From Pontixanthobacter sp. CEM42 (lineage in GTDB: Bacteria > Pseudomonadota > Alphaproteobacteria > Sphingomonadales > Sphingomonadaceae), in the NCBI RefSeq assembly GCF_017812015.1, contig NZ_JADQTN010000002.1, forward strand, positions 558,001 to 622,000: a DNA stretch of 64,000 bases. Reading direction: 5' to 3'. The notes below the pieces were generated by a model. It ran no database searches. It was not told the origin of the DNA and saw only the letters and a program-made list of their open reading frames with translations. Made by a program: the position numbers and the translations under genes. Below are positions 54,932 through 63,792 of this stretch, piece after piece. Position 1 is the first letter of the stretch; every line of letters begins with the position of its first letter.

Positions 54932-55705
54932 ATGGGTTATGATAAAGGGCGTCGTGGACGAGGCCGTGATAAGCGCGACAACATCGGTGAAGATAGCTTC
55001 GATCCGTTCGGCGGCGGCGGTTTTGGCGGCGGTGACAGCTATGGCGGTGGCGGCGGTGATCGCTTCGGCGGCGGCAATCGTGGTGGCGGCGGCGGATATC
55101 GCGGCGGCGGCGGAGGCGGTGGCGATCGCTTCGGCGGCGGCGGTGGCGGCGGCGGTTTCCGTGGCGGCGGTGGCGGAGGCGGTGGTGACCGCATGCCGGC
55201 GCAAGTCGTTGGAACCGGCAAAGGCGTTGTAAAGTTCTTCAACGGCGACAAAGGTTTCGGCTTTATCCAGCAAGAAGGCGGCGGCGAAGATGTCTTCGTG
55301 CATATCTCTGCTGTTGAGCGCGCCGGTCTTGAAGGTCTCGCTGAAGGCCAAGGCCTTGAATATAATCTCGTCGATCGCGGCGGAAAGACATCGGCTCAAG
55401 ACCTTCAGGTCGTTGGCGATGTCATCGAAGTGAAAAAAGGCGGCGGCGATCGTGGTGACAGCGGCGGACCTCCGCAGCGTGAGCTCACTGGCGAAAAAGC
55501 TACCGGCACAGTCAAGTTCTTCAACGCAATGAAAGGCTTCGGCTTCCTCGTTCGTGACGATGGCCAACCCGATGCGTTCGTGCATATCAGTGCGGTCGAA
55601 CGTTCTGGTCTGACGGCGATTAACGAAGGCGAGCGGTACCAGTTCGACCTTGAAGTTGACCGACGAGGCAAACATTCGGCGGTCAATCTTACTGCGGCTG
55701 AGTAA
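54932..55705 (+). CDS. Double cold-shock-domain protein with a glycine-rich N-terminus
   Basis: Nucleic-acid-binding protein of 257 residues. Residues about 25-85 are a glycine-rich low-complexity segment with GGDRFGG, GGYRGGG and GGFRGG units (RGG-like). Two cold-shock domains follow, at about 95-168 (GVVKFFNGDKGFGFI) and 189-256 (GTVKFFNAMKGFGFLV), each with the FFN...GFGF RNA-binding surface. Double-CSD proteins are common in alphaproteobacteria and usually lack such a head. The 256-nt gap upstream lacks a gene and contains TTTCGC-TAT-GCGAAA (54727-54741); it may be a long regulatory leader. A terminator closes the gene. On the opposite strand the glycine repeat produces a long spurious frame. 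Confidence 0.92.
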   Translation: MGYDKGRRGRGRDKRDNIGEDSFDPFGGGGFGGGDSYGGGGGDRFGGGNRGGGGGYRGGGGGGGDRFGGGGGGGGFRGGGGGGGGDRMPAQVVGTGKGVVKFFNGDKGFGFIQQEGGGEDVFVHISAVERAGLEGLAEGQGLEYNLVDRGGKTSAQDLQVVGDVIEVKKGGGDRGDSGGPPQRELTGEKATGTVKFFNAMKGFGFLVRDDGQPDAFVHISAVERSGLTAINEGERYQFDLEVDRRGKHSAVNLTAAE

Positions 55706-55803
55706 GCCACAGCGATTGATCCCTCACTTGTGACGGCGTCAACTTGCCAACCGCTTATTCGGGACGGCGATTGACCAAACTAGTTTCAAGTGAATAGAAA
55801 TTT

Positions 55804-55838
55804 GAATGGCGGCTCCGTTGGGGTCGCCATTCGTTTTT
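55804..55838 (+). terminator. Intrinsic terminator after the cold-shock gene
   Basis: GAATGGCGGCTCC (55804-55816), loop GTT, GGGGTCGCCATTC (55820-55832), then GTTTTT. The 13-bp stem has two G-U pairs. Confidence 0.9.
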
Positions 55839-55877
55839 GATCCAATGTTTTACCTGCTTTGAATTTAGGAATTTCTC

Positions 55878-57068
55878 ATGGCCATCACTCCGCTTATGCC
55901 CGTCTATCCCCGCTGCGGTGTCCGTCCTGTACGCGGAGAGCATTGCCATCTGATCGATGAAGACGGCACGAAATATCTTGATTTCGCCAGCGGCATTGCT
56001 GTCAATCTGCTGGGGCACTCGCATCCCGGTCTGATCGGTGCGATCCAGAAGCAAGCTGAGACGTTGATGCATGTGTCAAACCTCTATGGCAGCCCACAGG
56101 GTGAGAAGCTGGCACAAATGCTGGTCGACAACACTTTTGCCGACACGGTGTTTTTCACCAATTCGGGTGCCGAAGCAGTTGAGACTGCGATCAAGACGGC
56201 CCGCGCTTACCACCAGTCGGCCGGTAACGAGCATAAGCACGAGCTAATCACATTCACCAACGCGTTCCATGGTCGGACCATGGCTACAATTAGTGCCTCG
56301 AACCAAACCAAGATGCATCACGGCTTTCAGCCGCTGCTCGAAGGTTTCAGATATTGCGAGTTTGACGATCTTGAGATGGCAACATCTCTGATCGGGCCCA
56401 ATACGGCAGGCTTTTTGGTCGAACCGATTCAGGGTGAGGGCGGTATTCGCCCTGCATCGAACGAGTTTATGCAAGGTCTGCGCGCTTTGGCGGACGAGCA
56501 CGATCTGATGCTCGCGCTTGACGAAGTGCAATGCGGTGTTGCGCGGACCGGCACGCTCTATGCTTATGAGCAATATGGTATCGTCCCCGACATCGTCGCA
56601 ACGGCCAAAGGAATTGGCGGCGGCTTTCCGCTGGGCGCTTGTCTCGCGACCGAGAAAGCAGCGCGCGGTATGACTTTCGGTACGCATGGTTCGACCTATG
56701 GCGGCAACCCGCTGGCGATGGCAGCTGGTACGGCGGTGATGGAAGCGGTTGCGAACGACGATTTTCTTGCTGAGGTCAGCGAGAAGGGCGAGCGTATCCG
56801 TGCGCGCCTTGAGCAGTTTATCGGCAATTACCCCGATCTCTTCGAACTCGTGCGCGGTAAGGGACTGATGCTCGGCATCAAGATGAAGGTCGAGAGTCGT
56901 CCATTCTTCGTGCATCTGCGCGACAATCACGAATTGTTGATGGTCGCTGCTGGCGACAACACTCTGCGCTTGCTGCCGCCTCTGGTGATTGGCGATGCGG
57001 AAATCGACGAGTTCTTTGAGAAACTGTCGGCGGGCGCTGCCGACTATGAAATCCCGCAGGCGAGCTGA
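55878..57068 (+). CDS. argD: Acetylornithine aminotransferase
   Basis: PLP-dependent step of arginine biosynthesis; can also act on succinyl-diaminopimelate. The 396-residue class III aminotransferase has [15 protein letters not shown], the FEDxxGAFHGRT region as [32 protein letters not shown] and the PLP lysine K244 in [14 protein letters not shown]. It shares its last base with the start of argF, so the two are coupled. Confidence 0.96.
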   Translation: MAITPLMPVYPRCGVRPVRGEHCHLIDEDGTKYLDFASGIAVNLLGHSHPGLIGAIQKQAETLMHVSNLYGSPQGEKLAQMLVDNTFADTVFFTNSGAEAVETAIKTARAYHQSAGNEHKHELITFTNAFHGRTMATISASNQTKMHHGFQPLLEGFRYCEFDDLEMATSLIGPNTAGFLVEPIQGEGGIRPASNEFMQGLRALADEHDLMLALDEVQCGVARTGTLYAYEQYGIVPDIVATAKGIGGGFPLGACLATEKAARGMTFGTHGSTYGGNPLAMAAGTAVMEAVANDDFLAEVSEKGERIRARLEQFIGNYPDLFELVRGKGLMLGIKMKVESRPFFVHLRDNHELLMVAAGDNTLRLLPPLVIGDAEIDEFFEKLSAGAADYEIPQAS

Positions 57069-58009
57069 TGGACCAAAACAACGCCTTACGGCACTTTCTC
57101 GATCTGTCCGACGCGGGCACCGATGCAATCGCGGCAATGATGAACGACGCGCATGACCGCAAGGCCGCGCGCGTAGATTGGCCCAAGGGCAAGCCCGACG
57201 CGGACAAGCCTCTCGACGGCTTTGTGCTGGCGATGATTTTCGAGAAGAACTCGACCCGCACGCGAGTGAGTTTCGATATTGCTATGCGCCAGCTTGGCGG
57301 AAGCGTGGTTATTTTGGAAGCAGGCACCAGCCAGCTTGGCCGGGGTGAAACCATCGCCGATACGGCGCGTGTGCTAAGCCGCATGGCCGATGCGATTATG
57401 ATCCGGACTGACGATCACGCCAAGATCGAAGAGATGGCGCGGCATGCGTCTGTTCCGGTCATCAACGGTCTGACCGATCGATCACACCCGTGTCAGATCG
57501 TGGCCGATCTTCTAACCATCTTGGAGAGCAAAAAGCCGTTACCGGGTTTGGAAGTCGCGTGGTTTGGCGACGGCAATAACGTCTTACATTCGATTCTCGA
57601 AGCGGCGGGTTTGCTAAAGTTCAATGTCCGGATTGCAACACCGGCAGGTTTCGAGCCTGAGCAGGAGTTTGTCGACATGGCCCGCGCAGGCGGTGCGACC
57701 GTGACGCTAACGCAAGATGCAGCAGCAGCAGCCGGTGGCGCCGACGTTATTATCACCGACACATGGGTTTCGATGGGTCAAGACAATGTCGAAAATAAGC
57801 TTGGTGCGATGGCTCCCTATCAAGTCAACGAGGCGCTGATGGCGCAGGCGAAGTCGGACGCGCGGTTCTTGCATTGTTTGCCGGCTCACGTTGGCGACGA
57901 AGTGAATGAGGCTGTGTTCGAAGGCCCACAATCGAGTGTGTTCGACGAGGCTGAGAACCGCATTCATGCGCAAAAATCGATCTTGCTTTGGGCACTCGGC
58001 AAGCTGTGA
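57068..58009 (+). CDS. argF: Ornithine carbamoyltransferase
   Basis: Forms citrulline from ornithine and carbamoyl phosphate. The 313-residue protein has carbamoyl-phosphate motif [12 protein letters not shown], then [14 protein letters not shown] and the ornithine motif [13 protein letters not shown]. Coupled to argD by 1-nt overlap; hslO follows after 58 nt. Confidence 0.97.
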   Translation: MDQNNALRHFLDLSDAGTDAIAAMMNDAHDRKAARVDWPKGKPDADKPLDGFVLAMIFEKNSTRTRVSFDIAMRQLGGSVVILEAGTSQLGRGETIADTARVLSRMADAIMIRTDDHAKIEEMARHASVPVINGLTDRSHPCQIVADLLTILESKKPLPGLEVAWFGDGNNVLHSILEAAGLLKFNVRIATPAGFEPEQEFVDMARAGGATVTLTQDAAAAAGGADVIITDTWVSMGQDNVENKLGAMAPYQVNEALMAQAKSDARFLHCLPAHVGDEVNEAVFEGPQSSVFDEAENRIHAQKSILLWALGKL

Positions 58010-58067
58010 TGCGCGCCCTATTGGGCGTCGGGGTGGCTTTCTGCCATCGCAGCCCCATATTTGGCCG

Positions 58068-58961
58068 ATGACTGACACAGCAGAAACATTCAGCGATCAG
58101 CTGCTTGGCTTTACTTTGCCTGGCCGCGATGCGCGTGGCCGCGTCTTGCGGCTCGATGGCGTGCTCGACACTGTCTTGAGCGCGCATGATTACCCGCCAG
58201 CAATAACGCATCTTTTGGCAGAGGCGTTGGTGCTGACCGCGCTGATTGGCGGCTTGGTGAAAGAAGAAGGCGGTCAAATGACTATGCAGGCTCAAACCGA
58301 AGAAGGCGTGGTGCGCCTTTTGGCCTGCGACTACCGCGAAGGTGAGCTCCGCGGCTATGTCGATTTCAGTGAGAGTCGTTTGGCCGAGCTCGGCGCAAAT
58401 CCCTCGCTGTTTTCTCTGTTCGGCAAAGGATATCTGGCGATTACATTTGATCGGCCGGGTAAAGATGGGCGCTATCAAGGCATTGTTCCGCTTGAAGGTG
58501 AGTCTCTCTCCGCTGCATGCGAATCCTATTTCGTGCAATCGGAACAGCTCCCATCGTTGATCCGTTTGGGAGTCAAATCCGGTCCGGAAGGCTGCGTTGC
58601 GGCTGGCTTATTGGTTCAACACTTGCCTGATGGAGAAGAAGGGCGAGAGCGTCTTCATGCGCGACTCGATCATCCCGAGTGGGAACATGTATCAATCCTC
58701 GCCGGTAGTATCCGGCACGAAGAACTGTTGGACGAGACCCTATCGATGGAATCGATCATCTGGCGTCTATTCCATGAGGAAGATGAGGTGCGCGTTCAGC
58801 CAGGGCACAGCCTGTCGCGCGGGTGCCGCTGCACAATCGAGCACTATCAGGAGGTTATTTCCCGCTTTGGTGAGGCTGAGCGGGCAGAAATGCGTGATGA
58901 TGACGGGATAATACAAGTCGATTGCAAATTTTGCTCTAGAAAGTTCCCCATTGAGGCGTGA
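58068..58961 (+). CDS. hslO: Redox-regulated chaperone Hsp33
   Basis: Holdase chaperone switched on by oxidative unfolding. From the ATG at 58068 the protein has 297 residues. The C-terminal zinc-binding redox switch is C253-R-C255 and C286-K-F-C289, the CxC-CxxC pattern of Hsp33 with normal spacing. The frame is open upstream into argF, but that part is not Hsp33-like. Last gene of argD-argF-hslO, an arrangement found in other alphaproteobacteria. Confidence 0.94.
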   Translation: MTDTAETFSDQLLGFTLPGRDARGRVLRLDGVLDTVLSAHDYPPAITHLLAEALVLTALIGGLVKEEGGQMTMQAQTEEGVVRLLACDYREGELRGYVDFSESRLAELGANPSLFSLFGKGYLAITFDRPGKDGRYQGIVPLEGESLSAACESYFVQSEQLPSLIRLGVKSGPEGCVAAGLLVQHLPDGEEGRERLHARLDHPEWEHVSILAGSIRHEELLDETLSMESIIWRLFHEEDEVRVQPGHSLSRGCRCTIEHYQEVISRFGEAERAEMRDDDGIIQVDCKFCSRKFPIEA

Positions 58962-59009
58962 ACCGCTGAGTGCAGTGTTTGTTCATTTTCCAGTACTAGA
59001 GCGTGTGGT

Positions 59010-59465
59010 ATGGCAACTTTGATGGCTGACATTGTATCTTCCAAAGCGCCAACTGCCGGGTTTTTGCGGCGGATCGGCGCGTTTGCTGCGCTTTGCGCGG
59101 CTGCTTGGTTTGCTGGTCTGCCTGCAACAGCGCAGGCTCCAACGCTGACGATGCTCGACGGTTTGGATCGCGGATTGTGGGAAGTGCGTTATCGGACAGT
59201 CGACGAGACGAAAAAAATTTGCCTTCGGACTGGTCGTGAACTGATCCAACTCCGCCATCCTGGACCGCAATGTTCATGGACGGTCATTGAGGATGGTCCA
59301 GCACAGGTGACTGTACATTATTCGTGTCCGGGGAAGGGGTATGGCCAAACCAATATCCGCCGTGAGACTTCTACGCTTGTGCAGATTGGCGGCAACGCCA
59401 CCGTTGGCCGGAATGTCTACAATGTAGCGGCAGAGGCCCGGCTTGTCGGCAGCTGCCCTGGTTGA
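59010..59465 (+). CDS. Secreted DUF3617-like protein
   Basis: Unknown function. The N-terminal 43 residues contain a signal peptide (AFAALCAAAWFAGLPATAQ). The mature part shows LDRGLWEVRYRTVDETKKIC and CSWTVIEDGPAQVTVHYSCP. This is the pattern (GxWE, paired cysteines, ARxxGxC end) of DUF3617 as I know it, a family of small periplasmic proteins. Length 151 aa. Between hslO (48 nt) and queC. Confidence 0.75.
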   Translation: MATLMADIVSSKAPTAGFLRRIGAFAALCAAAWFAGLPATAQAPTLTMLDGLDRGLWEVRYRTVDETKKICLRTGRELIQLRHPGPQCSWTVIEDGPAQVTVHYSCPGKGYGQTNIRRETSTLVQIGGNATVGRNVYNVAAEARLVGSCPG

Positions 59466-59547
59466 TTCGGGGCTGCTTAACTTGCGGCGTTGCAGCATTG
59501 CGTGAGATTGCTACTAGCCAGAGCCAATGGTCAGGAACTCCCAGAAT

Positions 59548-60222
59548 ATGAAATCCGCCGTCGTGCTGCTGTCGGGCGGTCTCGACTCTATGGTCTCTGC
59601 TGCGATTGCACGCGAGCAAGGCTTCGCCCTGTCTGCGCTGACAATCGACTATGGCCAAAGGCACAGAATCGAGATCGATTCCGCAAAGCGGATCGCAGAG
59701 TATCTCGAGTGCGAGCGCCATGTCGTCCTGCCGCTTGATCTACGCGCTTTTGGCGGCTCAGCACTCACCGATGATATCGATGTTCCCAAAAAGGGCGTTG
59801 GTGACGATATTCCCGTCACTTACGTGCCAGCACGCAATTTGGTGTTTCTGGCGCTGACCTCGGCTTGGGCAGAAGCGACAGGATCGAGCGACATTTTTAT
59901 CGGGGTCAACGCGCTGGATTATTCCGGCTATCCCGATTGCCGGCCTGAATTCATCGCAAGTTTCACCGAAACTGCGCGGCTCGGGACAAAGGCCGGCGTG
60001 GAAGGTGAACCCTTCACAATCCACACACCGCTGCAAGATATGACCAAAGCCGACATTGCTTCGGAGGCCGCGAGGTTGAGGCTCAATACCGGGATGAGCT
60101 GGTCCTGTTATGATCCGTCATCAGATGGTTTGGCCTGCGGGGCTTGCGATAGCTGCCGATTAAGGCAGAAGGGATTCGCCGAAGCTGGTTTAGAGGACGG
60201 GATCAAATATGCAGAACAATAA
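59548..60222 (+). CDS. queC: 7-cyano-7-deazaguanine synthase QueC
   Basis: Converts 7-carboxy-7-deazaguanine to preQ0, a precursor of queuosine in tRNA. From the ATG at 59548 the protein has 224 residues. The ATP-pyrophosphatase P-loop is LLSGGLDS (8-15), YVPARNLVFLALTSAWAEA follows, and the C-terminal zinc motif is CYDPSSDGLACGACDSC. An ATG seven codons earlier (59527) is possible. No preQ1 riboswitch is recognisable upstream and no other queuosine gene is in the window. Overlaps the MFS gene by 14 nt. Confidence 0.93.
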   Translation: MKSAVVLLSGGLDSMVSAAIAREQGFALSALTIDYGQRHRIEIDSAKRIAEYLECERHVVLPLDLRAFGGSALTDDIDVPKKGVGDDIPVTYVPARNLVFLALTSAWAEATGSSDIFIGVNALDYSGYPDCRPEFIASFTETARLGTKAGVEGEPFTIHTPLQDMTKADIASEAARLRLNTGMSWSCYDPSSDGLACGACDSCRLRQKGFAEAGLEDGIKYAEQ

Positions 60223-61804
60223 TGAAGGTTCCACCGAAGAGAATATGTCGCCCGAAGATCAGATCCAAGATCAGGCGGTACCGCGTTACAGCTGGTATGC
60301 TCTCGGTGTTCTGGTCCTCGTCTATGTTCTGAATTTTATCGACCGCAACATCCTGTCGATTCTGGCAAACGACATCAAAGCCGATCTGGGCCTGACTGAC
60401 GCCGATCTGGGCTTTCTTTACGGCACTGCGTTCGGCGTTTTCTACGCCCTATTCGGCATTCCGCTCGGGCGGCTAGCCGATAGCTGGCACCGGGTTAAGC
60501 TCATGACAGCTGGTCTGGCTCTTTGGTCGGCGATGACGGCGTTATCGGGCTTTGCAAAAAGCGGCCTTGCTCTCGGCGCTGCTCGCATTGGTGTAGGTGT
60601 CGGTGAGGCGACAGCAAGTCCCTCGGCATACTCGCTGATTTCCGACTGGTTCCCCAAGAAGATGCGCGGCACTGCGCTCGCGATTTATTCAGCAGGTCTG
60701 TACATCGGTGGCGGCGTGTCGCTGCTGATCGGCGGCTTGATCGTCGAAAAATGGAACGCTGCATATCCAAACGGCGGCCCGCTTGATTTGGTCGGCTGGC
60801 AGGCTGCTTTCTTGGCGGTCGGTGTCCCAGGATTGTTGCTCGCTATCTGGGTATTTACGCTGCGAGAGCCGATTCGCGGTCGGATGGACGGCCTGCCCGA
60901 GGTGAAGAATGATAAGCCGTTCCGCGGCTTTGCAACCGAGCTATTCGCCGTCATTCCACCCTTCACCTTTTTCTCAGCGGCTCAGCGCGGCTCTGGTGCA
61001 TTGATAGTCAACATCGTCGCTGCTGTTGTAACGGCCGGGCTTGCATGGCTAATCGGTAGTTTGACCGGCAACTTCCAACAGTGGATCGCGTTGGGCATCG
61101 GTTATTATGCCGTCTTCTCATGGGCGCTGTCTCTGCGTCACCGTGATTTACCGACATTCAGGTTAATCTGGGGTAGTCCGGCATTCCTTTATACCATCCT
61201 CGGTTACGGTATGGTCGCATTTGCGTCTTACTCGGTATCCTTCTGGGCCGCGCCTTATGCGGAGCGTGTGCTCGGGGCATCGAAATCGGTGCTTGGCTTC
61301 TGGATTGGCGGAGGCGGAGCACTCGGCGGTTTCTTGGGTGTTATCATCGGTGGCCGGGTTTCGGATTGGTTGCGCGAACGTAATCCGGGTGGTCGCTTAA
61401 TGGTTGTAGCGTTCGGTGTACTCGCCCCCGTGATTCCGTTAATCTTTGCCTTCACGACTGAGAATGTAACGCTGTTCTACTTCTTGAACTTCGTGCTTTC
61501 GCTATTCGGCAGCTCTGCACTGGGGGCCGCCGCAGCGACCACACAAGACCTGGTTCTGCCGCGAATGCGCGGGACTGCGACAGCGACATTCTTCCTATCG
61601 ACTACTTTGGTGGGCTTGGCGCTTGGCCCCTATATGGCGGGTCAAGTATCGACCATCACCGGAAGCCTATCGACCGGTGTCCTGTCGATGTTGGTGGTGG
61701 CTCCTATAGGGACCGTGCTGCTTTATCTTGCCTACCGCACAGTCCCTGAAGCCGAGCGCACAGTTGTAGAGCGCGCGCGCGCTGCGGGTGAGGAAGGTAT
61801 CTGA
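60209..61804 (+). CDS. MFS transporter, spinster-like
   Basis: The 531-residue protein has two six-helix bundles. FLYGTAFGVFYALFGIPLGRLAD and ARIGVGVGEATASPSAYSLI carry MFS motif A and the spinster-type GEA(T) motif. The N-terminus is acidic (SPEDQIQDQ). Relatives annotated as spinster-like carry lipids or other hydrophobic molecules; the substrate here is unknown. It overlaps queC by 14 nt and converges with sodC with no gap. Confidence 0.9.
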   Translation: MQNNNEGSTEENMSPEDQIQDQAVPRYSWYALGVLVLVYVLNFIDRNILSILANDIKADLGLTDADLGFLYGTAFGVFYALFGIPLGRLADSWHRVKLMTAGLALWSAMTALSGFAKSGLALGAARIGVGVGEATASPSAYSLISDWFPKKMRGTALAIYSAGLYIGGGVSLLIGGLIVEKWNAAYPNGGPLDLVGWQAAFLAVGVPGLLLAIWVFTLREPIRGRMDGLPEVKNDKPFRGFATELFAVIPPFTFFSAAQRGSGALIVNIVAAVVTAGLAWLIGSLTGNFQQWIALGIGYYAVFSWALSLRHRDLPTFRLIWGSPAFLYTILGYGMVAFASYSVSFWAAPYAERVLGASKSVLGFWIGGGGALGGFLGVIIGGRVSDWLRERNPGGRLMVVAFGVLAPVIPLIFAFTTENVTLFYFLNFVLSLFGSSALGAAAATTQDLVLPRMRGTATATFFLSTTLVGLALGPYMAGQVSTITGSLSTGVLSMLVVAPIGTVLLYLAYRTVPEAERTVVERARAAGEEGI

Positions 61805-62374
61805 TTAGGGTGTAGCGTCGGCGTCGAGTACGGCGCAGGCGATGCGTGCGCCTGCAGCCCCAGACGGATCGGTTTTATAATCGTCCGGCTCGGCATGAAT
61901 CACGACGGCAGTTCCATCCTCGTCGAAGATCCAGTCGGTGATTTGAGCTTTTGAACCCTCTATCGAGAAGGTTTGCAGTTCGGTGGAGCCTTCACTCAGC
62001 ACCAAATTTGGTAGGTCGCCGACATGGCTTCCGCCTTCCGATTCGCTACCATGTGTCTTGCCGAGCGGATTGAGATGCCCGCCAGCCGATTTGAAGTCGG
62101 GTCCCTCGCAGCTACCGGTTTGGTGGAGGTGAAAGCCCCGTGTGCCTTCTGGTAGTTCGCTAGGGGCTACAACGAGTTCTACTGCATCGCCTTCTGCCAC
62201 GAGCTTGACTCCCCCAACTTCAGTCCCGTCCGCCAATGCAAGATTGCCATATGCGAGCCGTGTGCGCTCGGCTGCCGTCGCAGATGGATCACTTTCCGCG
62301 TCTTCGCTTCCGGGCGAACATGCCATCGTCATTGATGCAGCACCTACCGCTAGCGCCACTTTGATATGTTTCAT
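61805..62374 (-). CDS. sodC: Superoxide dismutase [Cu-Zn], lipoprotein
   Basis: Periplasmic enzyme dismutating superoxide, 189 residues. The signal sequence ends in MTMAC, a lipobox with C19, so the protein is probably an outer- or inner-membrane lipoprotein. Metal-binding histidines lie in GFHLHQTGSCEG, SAGGHLNPLGKTHG and GGSHVGDLPNL, with VIHAEPDDYKTDPSGAAGAR near the end; the CEG cysteine pairs with the late IACAVL cysteine. Followed on the minus strand by the MFS gene in convergent orientation. Confidence 0.94.
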   Translation of the reverse strand: MKHIKVALAVGAASMTMACSPGSEDAESDPSATAAERTRLAYGNLALADGTEVGGVKLVAEGDAVELVVAPSELPEGTRGFHLHQTGSCEGPDFKSAGGHLNPLGKTHGSESEGGSHVGDLPNLVLSEGSTELQTFSIEGSKAQITDWIFDEDGTAVVIHAEPDDYKTDPSGAAGARIACAVLDADATP

Positions 62375-62415
62375 TGCACTCTCCGTTTAAGTCGCTTTTC
62401 GTCACCACAATAAAA

Positions 62416-62441
62416 AAGGGGCCGGATTTCTCCAGCCCCTT
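62416..62441 (-). terminator. Terminator of ompA
   Basis: AAGGGGCCGGA (62416-62426) and TCCAGCCCCTT (62431-62441), an 11-bp stem with one wobble and a 4-nt loop, followed on the minus strand by TTTTATT. It closes the ompA transcript 27 nt after its stop, between it and sodC. Confidence 0.88.
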
Positions 62442-62467
62442 CTTAATAGGTTTATCGCGTTAGCGAA

Positions 62468-63604
62468 TTACATGCCCGCGTTTGGACCGTAGTTCACTTC
62501 AACACGACGGTTTTGCGGTTCACGCACACCGTCAGCTGTTGGGACGCGCAGTTGGCTTTCACCAAATCCTTCGCTGGAGATACGTCCAGCTGGGATACCG
62601 CGACCTGCAAGATAATCGGTAACCGATGCGTTACGACGTTCGGCCAGGCCGTTGTTGTAAGTCATCGAACCCGATGCGTCAGTGTGACCTGCCAGCATCA
62701 CAGATGCCGAACCGCAGTTTGCGTAGGCTGTAACAGCGTTGTTAAGAATGTTCGCAGCTTCAGGCGTAATGTCTGACTGATCCCATTCGAAGAATACGAT
62801 GTACGGGCCTTTGTTGCACACCGGTGGAGGTGGCGGTGGAGGCGTCACTGCAACCGGTGGAGGTGGCGGTGGAGGTGTGTACACTGGTGGTGGAGGTGGT
62901 GCTACTGGCTCAGGCTCTGGCTCACCGCCAAAGTTATAAGTCAGCGTACCCATGAGCGAGTGCGAACGGAACTTGCCGTCCAGATCACGACCGAAACGGT
63001 CGACCAGGCTCAGGTTCTCAGCAGTGAACAACCGATAGCGAAGGCCCACATCCCAGCTGTCGCTGAGTGGAGCGCGAACGCCCGCAAGTGCCTGCCAAGC
63101 GATGCCGCTGTCCGAATCGTTGATCGCATCACAAGCGCGTGGGTTAGCACATGCTTGAACGTCAGTGCGTGCAACGCCGAGACCGCCGCCGAAGTAGCCT
63201 TGAAGACCATCATCGGGACCGAAATCGAACAGGCCGTTGACCATGAAGCTCAATACGTTGACGTCACCGCCAGCAGGATAAGTGCCTGCAGGTGTTACGT
63301 CAGGAGCTGTTGTACGCGGCAGACCAACTGAGTCCGCGACGAGATTATCAACATCACCTTCGCGATAGCTGGCTTCAGCTTCGAGGCGGAACGCACCGAA
63401 GTCATAACCAACGACGCCGCCGAAGTCGTAACCTTCTTGGGTGTCAGCGGTTACTTCACCGGCACCATTGTTAACATCAAAGTCGACGTCTTCAATCAAC
63501 ATCGGGCCGCCACCGACCTCGACATACCATTGACCGTCGCGGGCGAGGGCAGGCGAAGCAAGGGCTGTTGAAGCCATCGCCATGCCTATGACGAGTTTCC
63601 GCAT
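62468..63604 (-). CDS. ompA: OmpA-family outer-membrane porin-like protein
   Basis: Structural outer-membrane protein linking to peptidoglycan. From the start at 63604, with AAAGGGG upstream, a signal peptide (ASTALASPALA) leads into an eight-stranded beta-barrel domain (about 25-230; FGGVVGYDFGAFRLEAEASY, GYFGGGLGVART, LTYNFGG). A Pro/Glu/Val linker about 45 residues long (PPPPPVYTPPP type) follows, then a C-terminal OmpA domain with FFEWDQSDITPEAANILN and LAGHTDASGSMTYNNGLAERR. Length 378 aa. A hairpin about 30 nt before the start lies in the leader; a terminator closes the gene. Confidence 0.93.
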   Translation of the reverse strand: MRKLVIGMAMASTALASPALARDGQWYVEVGGGPMLIEDVDFDVNNGAGEVTADTQEGYDFGGVVGYDFGAFRLEAEASYREGDVDNLVADSVGLPRTTAPDVTPAGTYPAGGDVNVLSFMVNGLFDFGPDDGLQGYFGGGLGVARTDVQACANPRACDAINDSDSGIAWQALAGVRAPLSDSWDVGLRYRLFTAENLSLVDRFGRDLDGKFRSHSLMGTLTYNFGGEPEPEPVAPPPPPVYTPPPPPPPVAVTPPPPPPPVCNKGPYIVFFEWDQSDITPEAANILNNAVTAYANCGSASVMLAGHTDASGSMTYNNGLAERRNASVTDYLAGRGIPAGRISSEGFGESQLRVPTADGVREPQNRRVEVNYGPNAGM

Positions 63605-63634
63605 TATGTAGTTCCCCTTTATTAGCGAAATTGA

Positions 63635-63647
63635 GCCACCGAGTGGC
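63635..63647 (-). other. Leader hairpin of ompA mRNA
   Basis: GCCAC (63635-63639), CGA and GTGGC (63643-63647) form a 5-bp hairpin in the leader about 30 nt before the ompA start. Such 5' hairpins stabilise ompA mRNA in E. coli; the same role here is inference. Confidence 0.4.
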
Positions 63648-63792
63648 AGTTTTCTAACTTTTCCTATTAGCAGAGGCAAGCGATCAATGACACAAACTGT
63701 TGCAAGAATGTCTCTCTTTGGCCGTTTGCAGCCAAAATTTGCCCGTTTCCTCTACTTCTAGACCTGTCAACGTGAGTGACAGCAGATGGTTC

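Noticed and set aside
54665-55675. 336-codon minus-strand frame, Ala/Thr-rich
   Set aside because: It is the antisense of the glycine-rich repeat and cold-shock domains, where GGC/GGT codons read backwards avoid stops; the plus-strand protein has two clear domains.
56244-57137. 297-codon minus-strand frame across argD and argF
   Set aside because: It is antisense to two firm arginine biosynthesis genes.
59466-59547. Possible preQ1 riboswitch before queC
   Set aside because: The short gap lacks the C-rich loop and A-rich tail of preQ1-I; no other class fits by eye.
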